From positions 77,310-141,309 of the forward strand of contig JBKBKC010000012.1 of NCBI GenBank assembly GCA_046294265.1: a stretch of 64,000 bases of DNA. Direction: 5' to 3'. The stretch is from JBKBKC01 sp046294265 (GTDB taxonomy: Bacteria > Pseudomonadota > Alphaproteobacteria > Rhodobacterales > Rhodobacteraceae). Below, one piece after another: positions 1-8,824 of the stretch (position 1 is its first letter; each line of letters begins with the position of its first letter). The position numbers were made by a program, and so were the translations under genes. The notes under the pieces are model-generated. The model was not told where the DNA came from, did no database searches, and saw only the letters and a list, made by a program, of their open reading frames with translations.

Positions 1-626
1 ATGTCGATATCGACGCGCATCATTCCGACGGGGTGGAGGCGGCCTTTGCCGCGGACCCGCAGGTCCTGATGATCTCGGTGCACGAAGAGGGGCGCTGGCC
101 CTTCACCGGGCGTCTGGAGGATCGCGGCTGCGGCAACGCCTTCAACCTGCCGGTGCCGCGCGGGTTCAACGATACCGAGATGCGCGCGGTGCTGGAGGGG
201 CTGATCCTTCCGCGTGTCGCGGGCCACCGGCCGCAGGCGGTGGTCCTGCAATGCGGGGCCGATGCGGTCGAGGAGGATCCGCTGTCGCGCCTGTCGCTGT
301 CCAACAACGCCCATTGGCAGGTGGTCGCGGCGCTGCGCCCGCTCAGCACCCGGTTCATGGTGCTGGGGGGCGGGGGATACAATCCCTGGACGGTCGGGCG
401 ACTCTGGTCCGGGGTCTGGGCCACGCTGGCGGGGCACGAGATCCCAGAGCGCCTGCCTGACCCCGCCGCCGCCCTGCTGGCGGCGCTGACCTGGGGCGGC
501 GGCGGACGCCCGCCCCCTGCCCCGCACCTTTCGACGACGCTGCGCGACCCCGCCCGCGAGGGGCCCCTGCGCGCCGACCTGCGCGACCGGCTGGCGCTGC
601 TGGCCCGGCGGGAACAGCCCGGATGA
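1..626 (+). CDS. Histone deacetylase family protein (C-terminal part, 5' truncated by window edge)
   Basis: The reading frame is already open at base 3 and begins in the DIDAHH-type metal-binding motif (VDIDAHHSDGVE), so the gene starts before the window. Downstream are the family signatures QCGADA...DPLSRLSLS and GGGGYN, the latter holding the loop with the catalytic-site Gly/Tyr residues. This is the arginase/deacetylase fold of zinc amidohydrolases, which in bacteria include AcuC-like and acetylpolyamine amidohydrolases. The actual substrate (acetyl-lysine, acetyl-polyamine or another amide) cannot be told from the fragment. The visible part is about 207 residues, and the stop codon overlaps the start of the next gene as ATGA, suggesting co-transcription with thpR. 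Confidence 0.85.
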   Translation, partial: VDIDAHHSDGVEAAFAADPQVLMISVHEEGRWPFTGRLEDRGCGNAFNLPVPRGFNDTEMRAVLEGLILPRVAGHRPQAVVLQCGADAVEEDPLSRLSLSNNAHWQVVAALRPLSTRFMVLGGGGYNPWTVGRLWSGVWATLAGHEIPERLPDPAAALLAALTWGGGGRPPPAPHLSTTLRDPAREGPLRADLRDRLALLARREQPG

Positions 627-1168
627 TCCGCGCCTTCCTGGCCCTCGACCCGCCCGAGGACATCCGCGCGCGGCTGACCGTGTTGCAGTTCCTGCTGCCC
701 CTGCCGCGCCGGGTGGACCCGGCCGATTTTCACCTGACGCTGACCTGGCTGGGCGAGGTGCCCGACCCCGTGTTGGCCGCGCTTGACGATGACCTTTCGG
801 GCCTGCGGGCGGCGCCCTTTGCCCTCAACCTCGCCAGCGTCGGCCTGTTCGGCGGCGGCGCCCCCCGCGCCGTCTGGGCGGGCCTTGCCCCCTGTGAGCC
901 GCTGACCCGCCTGCAGGCCCGCACCGACCGCCTGGCCCGGCAGGCCGGTGCCCGGATCGAGGCACGCCGGTTTCTGCCCCATGTCACCCTCGGCCGCTTT
1001 GCGCCCCCCGCCCCCGACGCAGCCCTGCGCCTGGAACGCGCCGTGGTGGCCGAAGCCGGGTTTCGCGCGGGGCCATGGCCCGTCACCACGCTGACCCTGT
1101 TCCGGTCCTGGCCTTCGGTCCGCGAAGGCCCGCGATACGAACGCTTGGCAGACTATCCCCTGGTCTGA
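623..1168 (+). CDS. thpR: RNA 2',3'-cyclic phosphodiesterase (2H phosphoesterase)
   Basis: A 181-residue protein with the two HxT motifs that define 2H phosphoesterases: H37-L-T39 in FHLTLTWLGEV and H120-V-T122 in PHVTLGRF. These two histidines activate water to open 2',3'-cyclic phosphates on RNA ends, and the older name is 2'-5' RNA ligase. Length and the N-terminal MIRAFLAL strand match ThpR. The start overlaps the upstream deacetylase-like gene by four bases (ATGA). A cytosolic RNA-repair or processing role is inferred from the family. The in vivo substrate is not established for most bacteria. Confidence 0.92.
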   Translation: MIRAFLALDPPEDIRARLTVLQFLLPLPRRVDPADFHLTLTWLGEVPDPVLAALDDDLSGLRAAPFALNLASVGLFGGGAPRAVWAGLAPCEPLTRLQARTDRLARQAGARIEARRFLPHVTLGRFAPPAPDAALRLERAVVAEAGFRAGPWPVTTLTLFRSWPSVREGPRYERLADYPLV

Positions 1169-1457
1169 CGCCCCGCGCGTGGCGCTGCCATGCCCGCACA
1201 GTCCTGCATCAACCTCGCGCGCGGCCACGATCCGCGGCGCCAGCACCACCGCAAGCCCGAACCACACCGCCATCCAGAACGCCTGCACCCGCCACATGGC
1301 CCCCCCGGGGAATCTCGTTTCCCGTACCTTCCCGCCACCCGATAAATGCCCGGTTAACGCCACCCCGCGATGACGCCGCCCCCGGCGCCGATGTCGCTTT
1401 TCCCCTCGCCCATCCTCGGTCCCTCTGCGATGGTTCCCCAACCGCGCGGAGGATCGC
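1169..1457. other. Intergenic region, no supported gene
   Basis: This 289-base gap lies between two plus-strand genes. The minus strand carries an open stretch with one hydrophobic segment (about 1215-1300), but that frame has no stop until well inside thpR and no ribosome site, so I do not call it. No terminator hairpin with a T tract is visible. Confidence 0.5.
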
Positions 1458-2147
1458 ATGCTCACCCTGCACTACGCCCCCGACAATGCCTCGCTGATCG
1501 TCCGTCTCGCGCTGGAGGAAATCGGCGCGCCCTACCGCACGGCGCTTGTGGACCGCGAGACCCGCGCGCAGGACAGCCCCGCCTACCGCGCGCTGAACCC
1601 CGCAGGCCTGATCCCCGTTCTCGAAACCCCCGACGGCCCGATCTTTGAAACCGGCGCGATCCTTCTGTGGCTGGCCGACAGGCATCCCGGCGCGGGCCTT
1701 GGCCCCGATCCGCATCACCCGGCCCGAGCCAGCTTCCTGAAATGGCTGTTCTTCATTGCCAACACCGCGCATCCCGACCTGATGCACATCTACTACCCCG
1801 ATCGCTATGTCGGCGAGGAGGGCCGCGCCTCGCACCGCGCCCGCATGATCGCCCGCATGCACACGCATTTCGGCCTGATCGACACGGCCGCGCGCACCGA
1901 GCCTGCGCTCTTTGCACTCCCGTCGGTGCTGGCGGCCTATGCACTGACGCTGATGCGCTGGTCCGTCCTCTACCCCGAGGATCAGGAGCCCTGGTGCGAC
2001 CTTGCCGCCTATCCCGCCCTTTCCGCGCTCGCCGCAGCGCAAGACGCCCGCCCCGCCACACAGCGTGCGGCCGATGCCGAAGGTCTGGGCCCCGCCCCCT
2101 TCGCCGATCCGCAAGACCCCGACCCGCCCGAGGGCAGCGCCACCTGA
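1458..2147 (+). CDS. Glutathione S-transferase family protein
   Basis: A 229-residue protein with an N-terminal thioredoxin-like GST domain (roughly residues 1-80). It begins MLTLHYAPDNASLIVRLALEE and includes the substrate-side NPAGLIPVLE turn with its cis-proline and the ETGAILLWLADR glutathione-contact segment. The rest is the helical C-terminal domain. The Ser near residue 12 could be the activating residue. Family members conjugate or reduce electrophiles with glutathione in the cytosol; the subclass and substrate are not evident. It lies just upstream of the serine deaminase gene, eleven bases apart, so the two may be co-transcribed. The C-terminal 30 residues are Pro/Ala/Asp-rich and look disordered. 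Confidence 0.85.
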   Translation: MLTLHYAPDNASLIVRLALEEIGAPYRTALVDRETRAQDSPAYRALNPAGLIPVLETPDGPIFETGAILLWLADRHPGAGLGPDPHHPARASFLKWLFFIANTAHPDLMHIYYPDRYVGEEGRASHRARMIARMHTHFGLIDTAARTEPALFALPSVLAAYALTLMRWSVLYPEDQEPWCDLAAYPALSALAAAQDARPATQRAADAEGLGPAPFADPQDPDPPEGSAT

Positions 2148-2157
2148 GGACCGTTGA

Positions 2158-3537
2158 ATGTTCCTGTCCGTCTTCGACATGTTCAAGGTGGGCATCGGCC
2201 CGTCGTCCAGCCACACGATGGGGCCGATGGTGGCCGCCGCGCGCTTCCTTGACCGGTTGCGCGCCCTGCCCTTTCAGGCCCACGGGTTGCGCGCCTCGCT
2301 CCACGGCTCGCTGGCCTTTACCGGCGTGGGCCACGCCACCGACCGCGCGACGATCCTTGGGCTGGCGGGGTTCGCGCCCGACACCTACGACGCCGAGCGC
2401 GCCGAGGCCGCCCTCGCCGCCATCCGCGCCAGCCATCGGATCGAGGCCCCCGACTTGCCCCCCCTCGCCTTCGACCCTGACCGTGACCTCGTGTTCGACT
2501 ACGGCCCCGCCCTGCCCGGCCATGCCAACGGCCTGATCCTGCGCGCGACCGACGCGCAGGGCGACGTGATCCTGTCGGAAACCTATTATTCCATCGGCGG
2601 CGGCTTTGTGCTGACCGAGGCCGAACTGGCCGAAAGCGGCGGCTCGAAATCCCGCGCCCGCGCCGATGTGCCCTATCCGTTCGAGACGGCGGAGGAGATG
2701 CTGCGCATGGCCCGCGAGAGCGGCCTCAGCATCGCCGCCATGAAGCGCGCCAATGAGCTGCGCTTTCGCAGCGCCGCCGAGATCGACCGCGGCATCGCCC
2801 GGCTGTGGGAGGTGATGACCGCCTGCATCGAGCGCGGCATGGCGACCGACGGCATCCTGCCCGGCGGCCTGAAGGTGCGCCGCCGCGCCAAGGGCATCCG
2901 CGACGCGCTGATCGCCGAACGCGGGCTGAACATGACCGCCCCCCACACGATCAACGACTGGATGAGCCTCTACGCCATGGCGGTGAACGAGGAGAATGCC
3001 GCCGGCGGCCAGGTCGTCACCGCCCCCACCAATGGTGCGGCCGGCGTGGTGCCCGCCGTCATCCGCTACTGGCTGGACCATGTGCCGGGCGCAAGCCCTC
3101 GCCGCATCGGGGATTTCCTGCTGACGGCGGCGGCCATCGGCGGCCTTTGCAAACACAACGCCTCCATCTCCGGCGCCGAATGCGGTTGCCAGGCCGAGGT
3201 GGGATCGGCGGCGGCCATGGCGGCGGCGGGCCTTGCCGCCGTGCTGGGGGGCACGCCCGAACAGGTGGAGAATGCGGCCGAGATCGCGCTGGAACATCAC
3301 CTCGGCATGACCTGCGACCCGGTGAAGGGCCTCGTGCAGGTGCCCTGCATCGAACGCAACGGCCTTGGCGCCATCAAGGCCGTCTCCGCCGCCTCGCTGT
3401 CGTTGCGCGGCGACGGCCAGCATCTGGTCAGCCTCGATGCCTGCATCGAGACGATGCGCCAGACGGGGAGCGACATGCACGCGAAATACAAGGAAACCTC
3501 GCTGGGCGGCCTCGCGGTGAACGTGCCGAACTGCTGA
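2158..3537 (+). CDS. sdaA: L-serine ammonia-lyase (iron-sulfur, single chain)
   Basis: This enzyme deaminates L-serine to pyruvate and ammonia using a [4Fe-4S] cluster. The 459-residue single-chain form begins MFLSVFDMFKVGIGPSSSHT, the conserved substrate-site segment. Candidate cluster ligands are C342 (in ECGC), C386 (MTCDP) and C397 (VPCIERN), spaced as in characterised bacterial enzymes. The alpha domain shows VTAPTNGAAGVVPAV. The start ATG follows GGACCGTTGA, and the gene closely follows a GST gene. It converges on a sulfotransferase-like gene only six bases away, so the two 3' ends nearly touch. A long antisense open frame over this gene is a GC artefact. Confidence 0.96.
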   Translation: MFLSVFDMFKVGIGPSSSHTMGPMVAAARFLDRLRALPFQAHGLRASLHGSLAFTGVGHATDRATILGLAGFAPDTYDAERAEAALAAIRASHRIEAPDLPPLAFDPDRDLVFDYGPALPGHANGLILRATDAQGDVILSETYYSIGGGFVLTEAELAESGGSKSRARADVPYPFETAEEMLRMARESGLSIAAMKRANELRFRSAAEIDRGIARLWEVMTACIERGMATDGILPGGLKVRRRAKGIRDALIAERGLNMTAPHTINDWMSLYAMAVNEENAAGGQVVTAPTNGAAGVVPAVIRYWLDHVPGASPRRIGDFLLTAAAIGGLCKHNASISGAECGCQAEVGSAAAMAAAGLAAVLGGTPEQVENAAEIALEHHLGMTCDPVKGLVQVPCIERNGLGAIKAVSAASLSLRGDGQHLVSLDACIETMRQTGSDMHAKYKETSLGGLAVNVPNC

Positions 3538-3543
3538 GGCCGG

Positions 3544-4197
3544 TCACGCCGCCATCGCCTGCCGCCGCCGCACCAGATGCCCCGCCCGCCGAACGGCACC
3601 GAAAAAGGCGAACTCGTCGGCATGGCGCACGTGATCGTCGGCCGGCACCGCATCGCTGGCCACCAGGTCCAGCGGCCCCTGCGGCCCCAGCCGGGGCGCG
3701 CGGTTGCGATGCGGCAGGTTCAGCGGGCAGCCCACACGGCGCCCGATCCAGTCCGTCACCGCATCGGGGAACCGCAGGTCGAACACGTGATCCACCTGCG
3801 CCGCCTGCCCGTCCCAGGCCGCAAACCGGTCCTGCCGCCCGATCGAGGCCAGACCCGTGGCCCCGTCCGCCAGATAGCCGCGCAGAAAGGCGTCGAACCC
3901 AGGCCAGCGCAGGCCGCGCCTGCCCGCATCCCGCAACAGGTAGCAATACCAGCTCTGCATCCGCCGCAAGGGCTCGCGCACCAGGCACAGCGTCTGCGGC
4001 GCCTGCCCCAGACGCGCCGCCAGCAGACCGGCCAGACAGCGCTGGTAATCGCCGACCCCCAGATGGCGCGGCAGGCGCGGCGGCAGGCCAAGCGCCCCGG
4101 ACGCCACCGCATGCGTGCCCAGCGCCCGGCGCAGCGACATCGACGCCGCCTTGGGCATCTCCAGCACCACCAGCCCCGCCTCCGGCAAGATCAGCAT
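3544..4197 (-). CDS. Sulfotransferase-like protein with degenerate PAPS loop
   Basis: About 217 residues from the Met at 4197; an upstream Met at 4272 would add 25 Arg/Gly-rich residues that look non-native. The N-terminal strand MLILPEAGLVVLEMPKAASMS corresponds to the phosphosulfate-binding loop of bacterial sulfotransferases, which normally reads PKTGGTS. The middle segment LVREPLRRMQSWYCYL matches the 3'-phosphate-binding R...S element. The fold is therefore recognisable, but the loop has lost its GG pair (KAASMS), so PAPS binding is doubtful. It may act on a glycan or another acceptor, or be inactive. It is isolated between convergent sdaA and a divergent EamA gene. A clearer paralogue lies at 56480. 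Confidence 0.7.
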   Translation of the reverse strand: MLILPEAGLVVLEMPKAASMSLRRALGTHAVASGALGLPPRLPRHLGVGDYQRCLAGLLAARLGQAPQTLCLVREPLRRMQSWYCYLLRDAGRRGLRWPGFDAFLRGYLADGATGLASIGRQDRFAAWDGQAAQVDHVFDLRFPDAVTDWIGRRVGCPLNLPHRNRAPRLGPQGPLDLVASDAVPADDHVRHADEFAFFGAVRRAGHLVRRRQAMAA

Positions 4198-4313
4198 GTC
4201 CGCCCCCGCAGCGCCCCTCAATGCGCAGGACAGGGTGCCACGGAACCCTTGACGCATCCTTTCGCCCCGCACGGCCTTTACCTGCGCACCCTTCAGGGTC
4301 TTTACTCCCGACC

Positions 4314-5228
4314 ATGCCCGCCGCAGCCACGCCCCATGCCCCCGACCGCATCCTGACCGGGGTGGGCCTGATGCTGGCCTTCTGCTTCCTCGCCCCGCTC
4401 CTCGATGTCTCGGCCAAGCTCGCCTCGCCCGACATCCCCACCGGCCAGATCGTGGCCGCGCGCTTCGTGGTGCAGGGCGCGCTGATGCTGCCGGTGATGG
4501 CGGCGATGGGGCTCACCTGGCGGCTTCCGCGCCGCCTCTGGGGCCTTGTGACACTGCGCGCGGCGCTCCTGATCCTGTCGACCTACTGCTTCGTTGCGGC
4601 CATCGCGGTGATGCCGGTGGCGGATGCGCTGGCCATCGCCTTTGTCGAACCCTTCGTGCTTCTGATCCTTGGCTACCTCCTCTTTGGCGACAAGGTCGGC
4701 CCCCGCCGCATCGCCGCCTGCGCCCTGGGGTTCGGCGGCGCGCTCCTGGTGATCCAGCCCTCGCTCGCAGCCTTCGGCCTCGTGGCGCTCTACCCCCTCG
4801 GCACCGCCTTCGCCTTTGCCTTCTACATGCTCGTCACCCGGTCCATGCGCGCGATGCACCCGGTCACGATGCAGGCGCAAACTTCGCTCGCAGGAACCGC
4901 CCTCTGCCTGCCGATCCTCGCGATGGCCTCGGTCTGGCATATCCCCACGATCTCGCCCGTCATGCCGCAGGGCCTCGCCTGGCTCTGGCTGGCGGGTGTC
5001 GGGTTCTGGGCCGCCCTCAGCCACCTGTGCATGACCTACGCGCTGCGCTATGCGCCCTCGGCCACCCTCGCCCCGCTCCACTACCTCGAGATCGTGGCCG
5101 CCGTGGCCCTCGGCTACTGGATCTTCGGCGACTTTCCCAACCCGCTCACCTGGGCGGGCATCGCCGTCATCATGGCCTCGGGCCTCTACATCGTGCACCG
5201 CGAGCGGCTGGCCGCCCACCGCACCTGA
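4314..5228 (+). CDS. EamA/DMT family transporter
   Basis: A 304-residue hydrophobic protein with about ten predicted membrane helices arranged as two EamA repeats (roughly residues 10-145 and 160-295). The second repeat ends in ALRYAPSATLAPLHYLEIVAAVALGYWIFGDFPNPLTWAG, the usual helix 8-9 region. Members of the drug/metabolite transporter superfamily export amino acids, nucleosides or toxic metabolites across the inner membrane; the substrate is not predictable here. The Met at 4314 is the first in frame before the hydrophobic part. The gene is divergent from the sulfotransferase-like gene and is followed by a CAAATA-type intergenic repeat. Confidence 0.88.
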   Translation: MPAAATPHAPDRILTGVGLMLAFCFLAPLLDVSAKLASPDIPTGQIVAARFVVQGALMLPVMAAMGLTWRLPRRLWGLVTLRAALLILSTYCFVAAIAVMPVADALAIAFVEPFVLLILGYLLFGDKVGPRRIAACALGFGGALLVIQPSLAAFGLVALYPLGTAFAFAFYMLVTRSMRAMHPVTMQAQTSLAGTALCLPILAMASVWHIPTISPVMPQGLAWLWLAGVGFWAALSHLCMTYALRYAPSATLAPLHYLEIVAAVALGYWIFGDFPNPLTWAGIAVIMASGLYIVHRERLAAHRT

Positions 5229-5249
5229 CCCCGCCCCTTTCATCTTGGC

Positions 5250-5297
5250 CCAAATATCCCGCGGGGAGCGCGAGGGGTGCGACACCCCTCGCTCCCG
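5250..5297 (+). repeat. CAAATA-type intergenic element with hairpin, copy 1
   Basis: The core CCAAATATCCCGCGGGGAGC is followed by a stem of about 14 base pairs, in which AGGGGTG pairs with CACCCCT and flanking GGGAGCG/CGCTCCC adds to it. It lies between convergent genes (EamA and thiamine diphosphokinase) and could act as a transcription end point, although no T tract follows. Related copies lie near 30139, 35315, 35358, 50719 and 57190. Confidence 0.65.
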
Positions 5298-5319
5298 CAG
5301 CCGCCACCCGCGCAGCCCC

Positions 5320-5988
5320 TCAGCCCGTCAGCGCCGCCAGCGCCGCATCCAGCCGCCCCCGCGGCAGGATCACCAGCATCCCCGGCGCCGCGAACTCCAG
5401 CACCACAGGGCCCGACACCACCCGGTTCGACGTGCCGATCCGCCCCGCCGGCGCAAAGCCGATCCCGTCGATGGGCCATTCGAGGCCCCGGCTCACCCCC
5501 CGCACCGGCGCCATCGGCCACAGCGACAGCCGGTCCCCCGCCCGCAAGGCCAGCGCCAGCCGCGCAGGGGCCGCGAACACCACATCCTGCCGCGACAGCG
5601 CCACGCAAGGCGGCCCCCCCGCCGCCGCCCGCGCGGCCAGCACCGTCATCGCGGCCAGCGCATGGTCCATCCGCCCGCCCAGCACCCCCAGCGCCAGCAC
5701 GAAGGGGGCGGCGATCCCCCGCAAGGCCTTGTCGAAATCGGTGGTCTCCTGCTCGGCGATCGGATGCAGGGCGGCTGCGGGCAAGGCTTCGCGCGCGTCC
5801 CCGATGCTGTCGAAATCGCCGATCACCGCCACGGGGCGCTGCCCCAGCGCCAGCGCCCGGTCCGCGCCGCCATCCGCCGCCACCAGCACCGGCGCCCGCA
5901 CCAGCGCCGCCGCGAGATCCCGCGCCGCCACCGGACCGCCCGCAATCAGCGTAACCCCGCCGCGGGATTCGACAATCGGTCGATTCAT
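5320..5988 (-). CDS. thiN: Thiamine diphosphokinase
   Basis: Transfers pyrophosphate from ATP to thiamine, giving thiamine diphosphate, in the cytosol. The 222-residue form from the Met at 5988 shows the family motifs AADGGADRAL (D39-G-G), IGDFDS (57-61 region) and TTDFDKAL (83-89), which bind metal and ATP. A later GGRMDHALA segment is also typical. The frame extends upstream to 6048, but MNRPIVESRGGVTLIAGG is the natural N-terminus. It is a single gene, divergent from the large 872-residue protein gene, with about 140 bases between the two starts holding both promoters. Confidence 0.88.
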   Translation of the reverse strand: MNRPIVESRGGVTLIAGGPVAARDLAAALVRAPVLVAADGGADRALALGQRPVAVIGDFDSIGDAREALPAAALHPIAEQETTDFDKALRGIAAPFVLALGVLGGRMDHALAAMTVLAARAAAGGPPCVALSRQDVVFAAPARLALALRAGDRLSLWPMAPVRGVSRGLEWPIDGIGFAPAGRIGTSNRVVSGPVVLEFAAPGMLVILPRGRLDAALAALTG

Positions 5989-6127
5989 GCCGATACTGTT
6001 CCCGATTAAGGCACCGATAGGGATGCGGGGCCACAAACAATCCTTCAAATGACCCCGTTCTGTCCATGGAATTGAACATCAACCGGGGTCAAGTGGTGAC
6101 GTCGAGAAGAACAGAGGTGTGCCTGCA

Positions 6128-8746
6128 ATGGTCGGTGCCAGCAAGATCCTGACGGTGTCCTACGGGACCTTCTCCTGCACGCTGGAGGGGTTCGACGATC
6201 CTTTCGACACGATGAAGGCCATCGCCGAGTATTTCCGCGACCTCGCCGCCCAAGACCGCTATTTCGGGGCCGAGCCGCCCCAGCCCGATGCCGCGATGCT
6301 GCACCGGCTGGCCGAACGCGAACTCCACCGCCGCGTCGATGCCAAGGTGCAGGACAACGGCGTGATCCTGCGCGCCTCGCCTGCGCCTGCCGTGGCGACC
6401 CACGCTGTGGCGGGGCCTGCGCTGGCTGCTGCTGCTGGCGTGGTCCCGGTCGGCCACGCCGCCACGGCCCGGATCAGCGAGCAGATTGACGATCTGGGCG
6501 AGGACATGCCCGCCCCCGTCACGGTCGCGGCAGGGCTGCCGCGCCTGTCCGATGCCTCCGACAGCCTGTCCGGCAGCGTCGCTGAAAAACTGCGCCGCCT
6601 GCGCGCAGGCACCCAGCCCACGGTAGCCCCCCCCAAAAACGCCCCCCGCGAAAGCGCGGAACTGACCGGGGCGCCGATCGCCAAAGACGCATCTGTTGCG
6701 CTTGCGGCAGAAGACCCGGCCACCAGCCTCGCGGCTCCGGTGGCAGCGGCGGCCCCCGCGGGGGACATGGCGGCCGAACCGTTGCCTGCCCCTGACGCAC
6801 CGGCCGCCGATCTGGCACCCGAGGCTGTCGCCGACGACCCGGCCTCCACCCTTCACGCGGCGGTCGCCTTGGAGGGGCCCGATGCGGCCACCCCCGAGGT
6901 GGAGCCTGGCGAGGACATGGCCGCCGACGCGGCGCCCGGGTCCGACATGCCGTCACCCGTCGAACCCGTGACAGGGCCGGACACTGCCGAGGCAGATGCC
7001 GAGGCAGATGGCGTGCCCATGGACACCGCACGGCTGCGCCCTGACGAAGCCTCCTTCGCCGACGACAAGGCGTCCGCCATCGCCGCGGCCTTTGCCGCCG
7101 ATTTTGGCGCGGACGAGGACGAGGACATGGCCGGAGCCACACCCGAAACGCGCCTCGCCGCAAACCTCCCTGCCGCAGAGACCCCCCTGCAGACCGCCAC
7201 GGAAATTGCCGAGGATGCACCGGTCGCCGATGCCCCAGCCGCGCATGACCTGACAGCACGCGACCACGATGACAACGCCGCCCCGTCGTCCCGTTCCACC
7301 GACCTCCCCGCCGAGGCCACCGCCTCCGACGAGGACGACGCCCTGATCGCCGACCTCGCCGCGGACCTGCCCGCCGAAAACGCCACGCCCGAACCCGCCG
7401 AGGCCACCGCCTCCGACGAGGACGACGCCCTGATCGCCGACCTCGCCGCGGACCTGCCCGCCGAAAAAGCCACGCCCGAACCCGCCGAGGCCACCGCCTC
7501 CGACGAGGACGACGCCCTGATCGCCGCCCTCGCCGCGGGCCTGCCCGCCGAAAAAGCCACGCCCGAACCCGCCGAGGCCACCGCCTCCGACGAGGACGAC
7601 GCCCTGATCGCCGCCCTCGCTGCGGACCTGCCCGCCGAAAAAGCCACGCCCGAACCCGCCACGCCGCCCAGCACGCCCATCGACGCGCATACGGATCAGG
7701 CACAGGCGGACGCCATCGCGCCGCCCCCGACCGCCGAACCGGCCCCGGCACCCGTCACCGACCGCATCCAGCGTGCCCGTGCCCGGGTCATCAAGATCCG
7801 CCGGATCGAGCCCGCCCCCTCGATCCTGTCACCGGAGGCCGAGGCCGAACTCGCGCGCGAGCTGGAAGACCTGCGCGGACGCGCGGTCGATCACGTCACC
7901 GCGCCGCTCCCGGCCACGCAGCGCCGCGATGCCCATGCCGGCCTGCCCGACGCGCCCGAGGATACGTCGGTCAAACGCCTGCTCGATGCCGCGAATTCGC
8001 AGATGGAAGAACCCGAAAGCCGCCGCCGACTGTCGGCCATCGCGCATCTGAAGGCCGCCGTGGCCGCCACCTTCGCCGACCGCGAGGCCGGAAACAGCCC
8101 CATGCCGCAGGCCGACGAAACGCGCCTGACCGCCTATCGCAGCGATCTGGAACAGGTGGTGCGCCCGCGCCGCCCGGTGTCGGGCACGTCAAGCGCCCCC
8201 CCCCCCGCCCCCCCCGCGCGCCCGGCGCCGCTGGTGCTCGTGTCGGCCCAGCGGATCGACCGCCCGCACCCCCCCGCAGGCCCGGTGCAGCCCGTGCGGC
8301 CGCGCCGCGTGGCCGCCCTGACGCTGGCCCCGGAGCCCGCCGAACGGATCCCCGGCCCCGACCAGACCGGCGGCACCGCACGGATGGCAGCATTGATCGC
8401 GCACGATGGGGATGACGAGGCGGATGACGACACCGGCAACATCTTCGCCAATACGGCCGATTTCGCCGATTTCGCCGAACGCATGGGCGCGCAGGCCCTG
8501 CCTGACCTGCTGGAGACCGCAGCGGTCTATGCCGCGCTTGTCGAAGGCCGCGACAGTGTGACCCGCCCGCAGTTGATCCGCCGGGTCATCGCCGCCAAGG
8601 GTGGCGACGAACTGACGCGCGAGGATATGCTGCGCAGCTTTGGCCGACTCCTGCGGGACGGGCGCATCGAAAAGGTGCGGCGCGGACAGTTCGGACTGCG
8701 CGAAGGGTCGCGCGCGCTGGCCGAGGGTCGTCGCCTTCTGGAGTGA
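6128..8746 (+). CDS. Conserved Rhodobacterales protein with ordered ends and Ala/Pro/Asp-rich repeat middle
   Basis: An 872-residue protein of unknown function. The N-terminal 90 residues (SKILTVSYGTFSCTLEGFDDPF...YFRDLAAQDRYFGAEPP) and the last 80 (a compact helical domain ending RRGQFGLREGSRALAEGRRLLE) look folded and conserved. The 650 residues between are Ala/Pro/Asp/Glu-rich and probably disordered. They include four near-identical 29-residue repeats at 7313-7660, and from about 7760 a short basic segment (RIQRARARVIKIRR). I recall such proteins from related genomes carrying weak chemotaxis-like names, but I see no CheA kinase or response-regulator domain. ATG 6128 is preferred because AGAGG lies ten bases upstream; the GTG at 6119 is too close to it. 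No signal peptide. Confidence 0.8.
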   Translation: MVGASKILTVSYGTFSCTLEGFDDPFDTMKAIAEYFRDLAAQDRYFGAEPPQPDAAMLHRLAERELHRRVDAKVQDNGVILRASPAPAVATHAVAGPALAAAAGVVPVGHAATARISEQIDDLGEDMPAPVTVAAGLPRLSDASDSLSGSVAEKLRRLRAGTQPTVAPPKNAPRESAELTGAPIAKDASVALAAEDPATSLAAPVAAAAPAGDMAAEPLPAPDAPAADLAPEAVADDPASTLHAAVALEGPDAATPEVEPGEDMAADAAPGSDMPSPVEPVTGPDTAEADAEADGVPMDTARLRPDEASFADDKASAIAAAFAADFGADEDEDMAGATPETRLAANLPAAETPLQTATEIAEDAPVADAPAAHDLTARDHDDNAAPSSRSTDLPAEATASDEDDALIADLAADLPAENATPEPAEATASDEDDALIADLAADLPAEKATPEPAEATASDEDDALIAALAAGLPAEKATPEPAEATASDEDDALIAALAADLPAEKATPEPATPPSTPIDAHTDQAQADAIAPPPTAEPAPAPVTDRIQRARARVIKIRRIEPAPSILSPEAEAELARELEDLRGRAVDHVTAPLPATQRRDAHAGLPDAPEDTSVKRLLDAANSQMEEPESRRRLSAIAHLKAAVAATFADREAGNSPMPQADETRLTAYRSDLEQVVRPRRPVSGTSSAPPPAPPARPAPLVLVSAQRIDRPHPPAGPVQPVRPRRVAALTLAPEPAERIPGPDQTGGTARMAALIAHDGDDEADDDTGNIFANTADFADFAERMGAQALPDLLETAAVYAALVEGRDSVTRPQLIRRVIAAKGGDELTREDMLRSFGRLLRDGRIEKVRRGQFGLREGSRALAEGRRLLE
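7313..7660 (+). repeat. Four tandem 87-base units inside the 872-residue protein
   Basis: Four in-frame 87-base units encode 29 residues each, beginning EATASDEDDALIA and ending ATPEPA. Units differ only at a few residues (AD/AA, AD/AG, EN/EK). The near identity at DNA level indicates recent expansion or ongoing homogenisation, so copy number is likely to vary between strains. Confidence 0.95.
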
Positions 8747-8824
8747 CAGGGCTGGAATGACCGGGGGCGGCAGCGCGCCCGTCGCGGCGCCAGTGACGCG
8801 CCGCCCAATGACACCCCCTGTCAC

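Noticed and set aside
1215..1338. Possible small membrane protein on the minus strand (MWRVQAFWMAVWFGLAVVLAP)
   Set aside because: The frame lacks a stop until inside thpR and has no ribosome site; one hydrophobic stretch is weak evidence.
1753..3480. Very long antisense open frame (575 residues) over the serine deaminase gene
   Set aside because: Codon bias of a high-GC gene opens the opposite strand; sequence is His/Gly/Arg-rich with no domain and no ribosome site.
7313..7660. Evenly spaced repeats considered as a CRISPR-like array
   Set aside because: The 87-base units are contiguous, in frame and coding, with no spacers between them.
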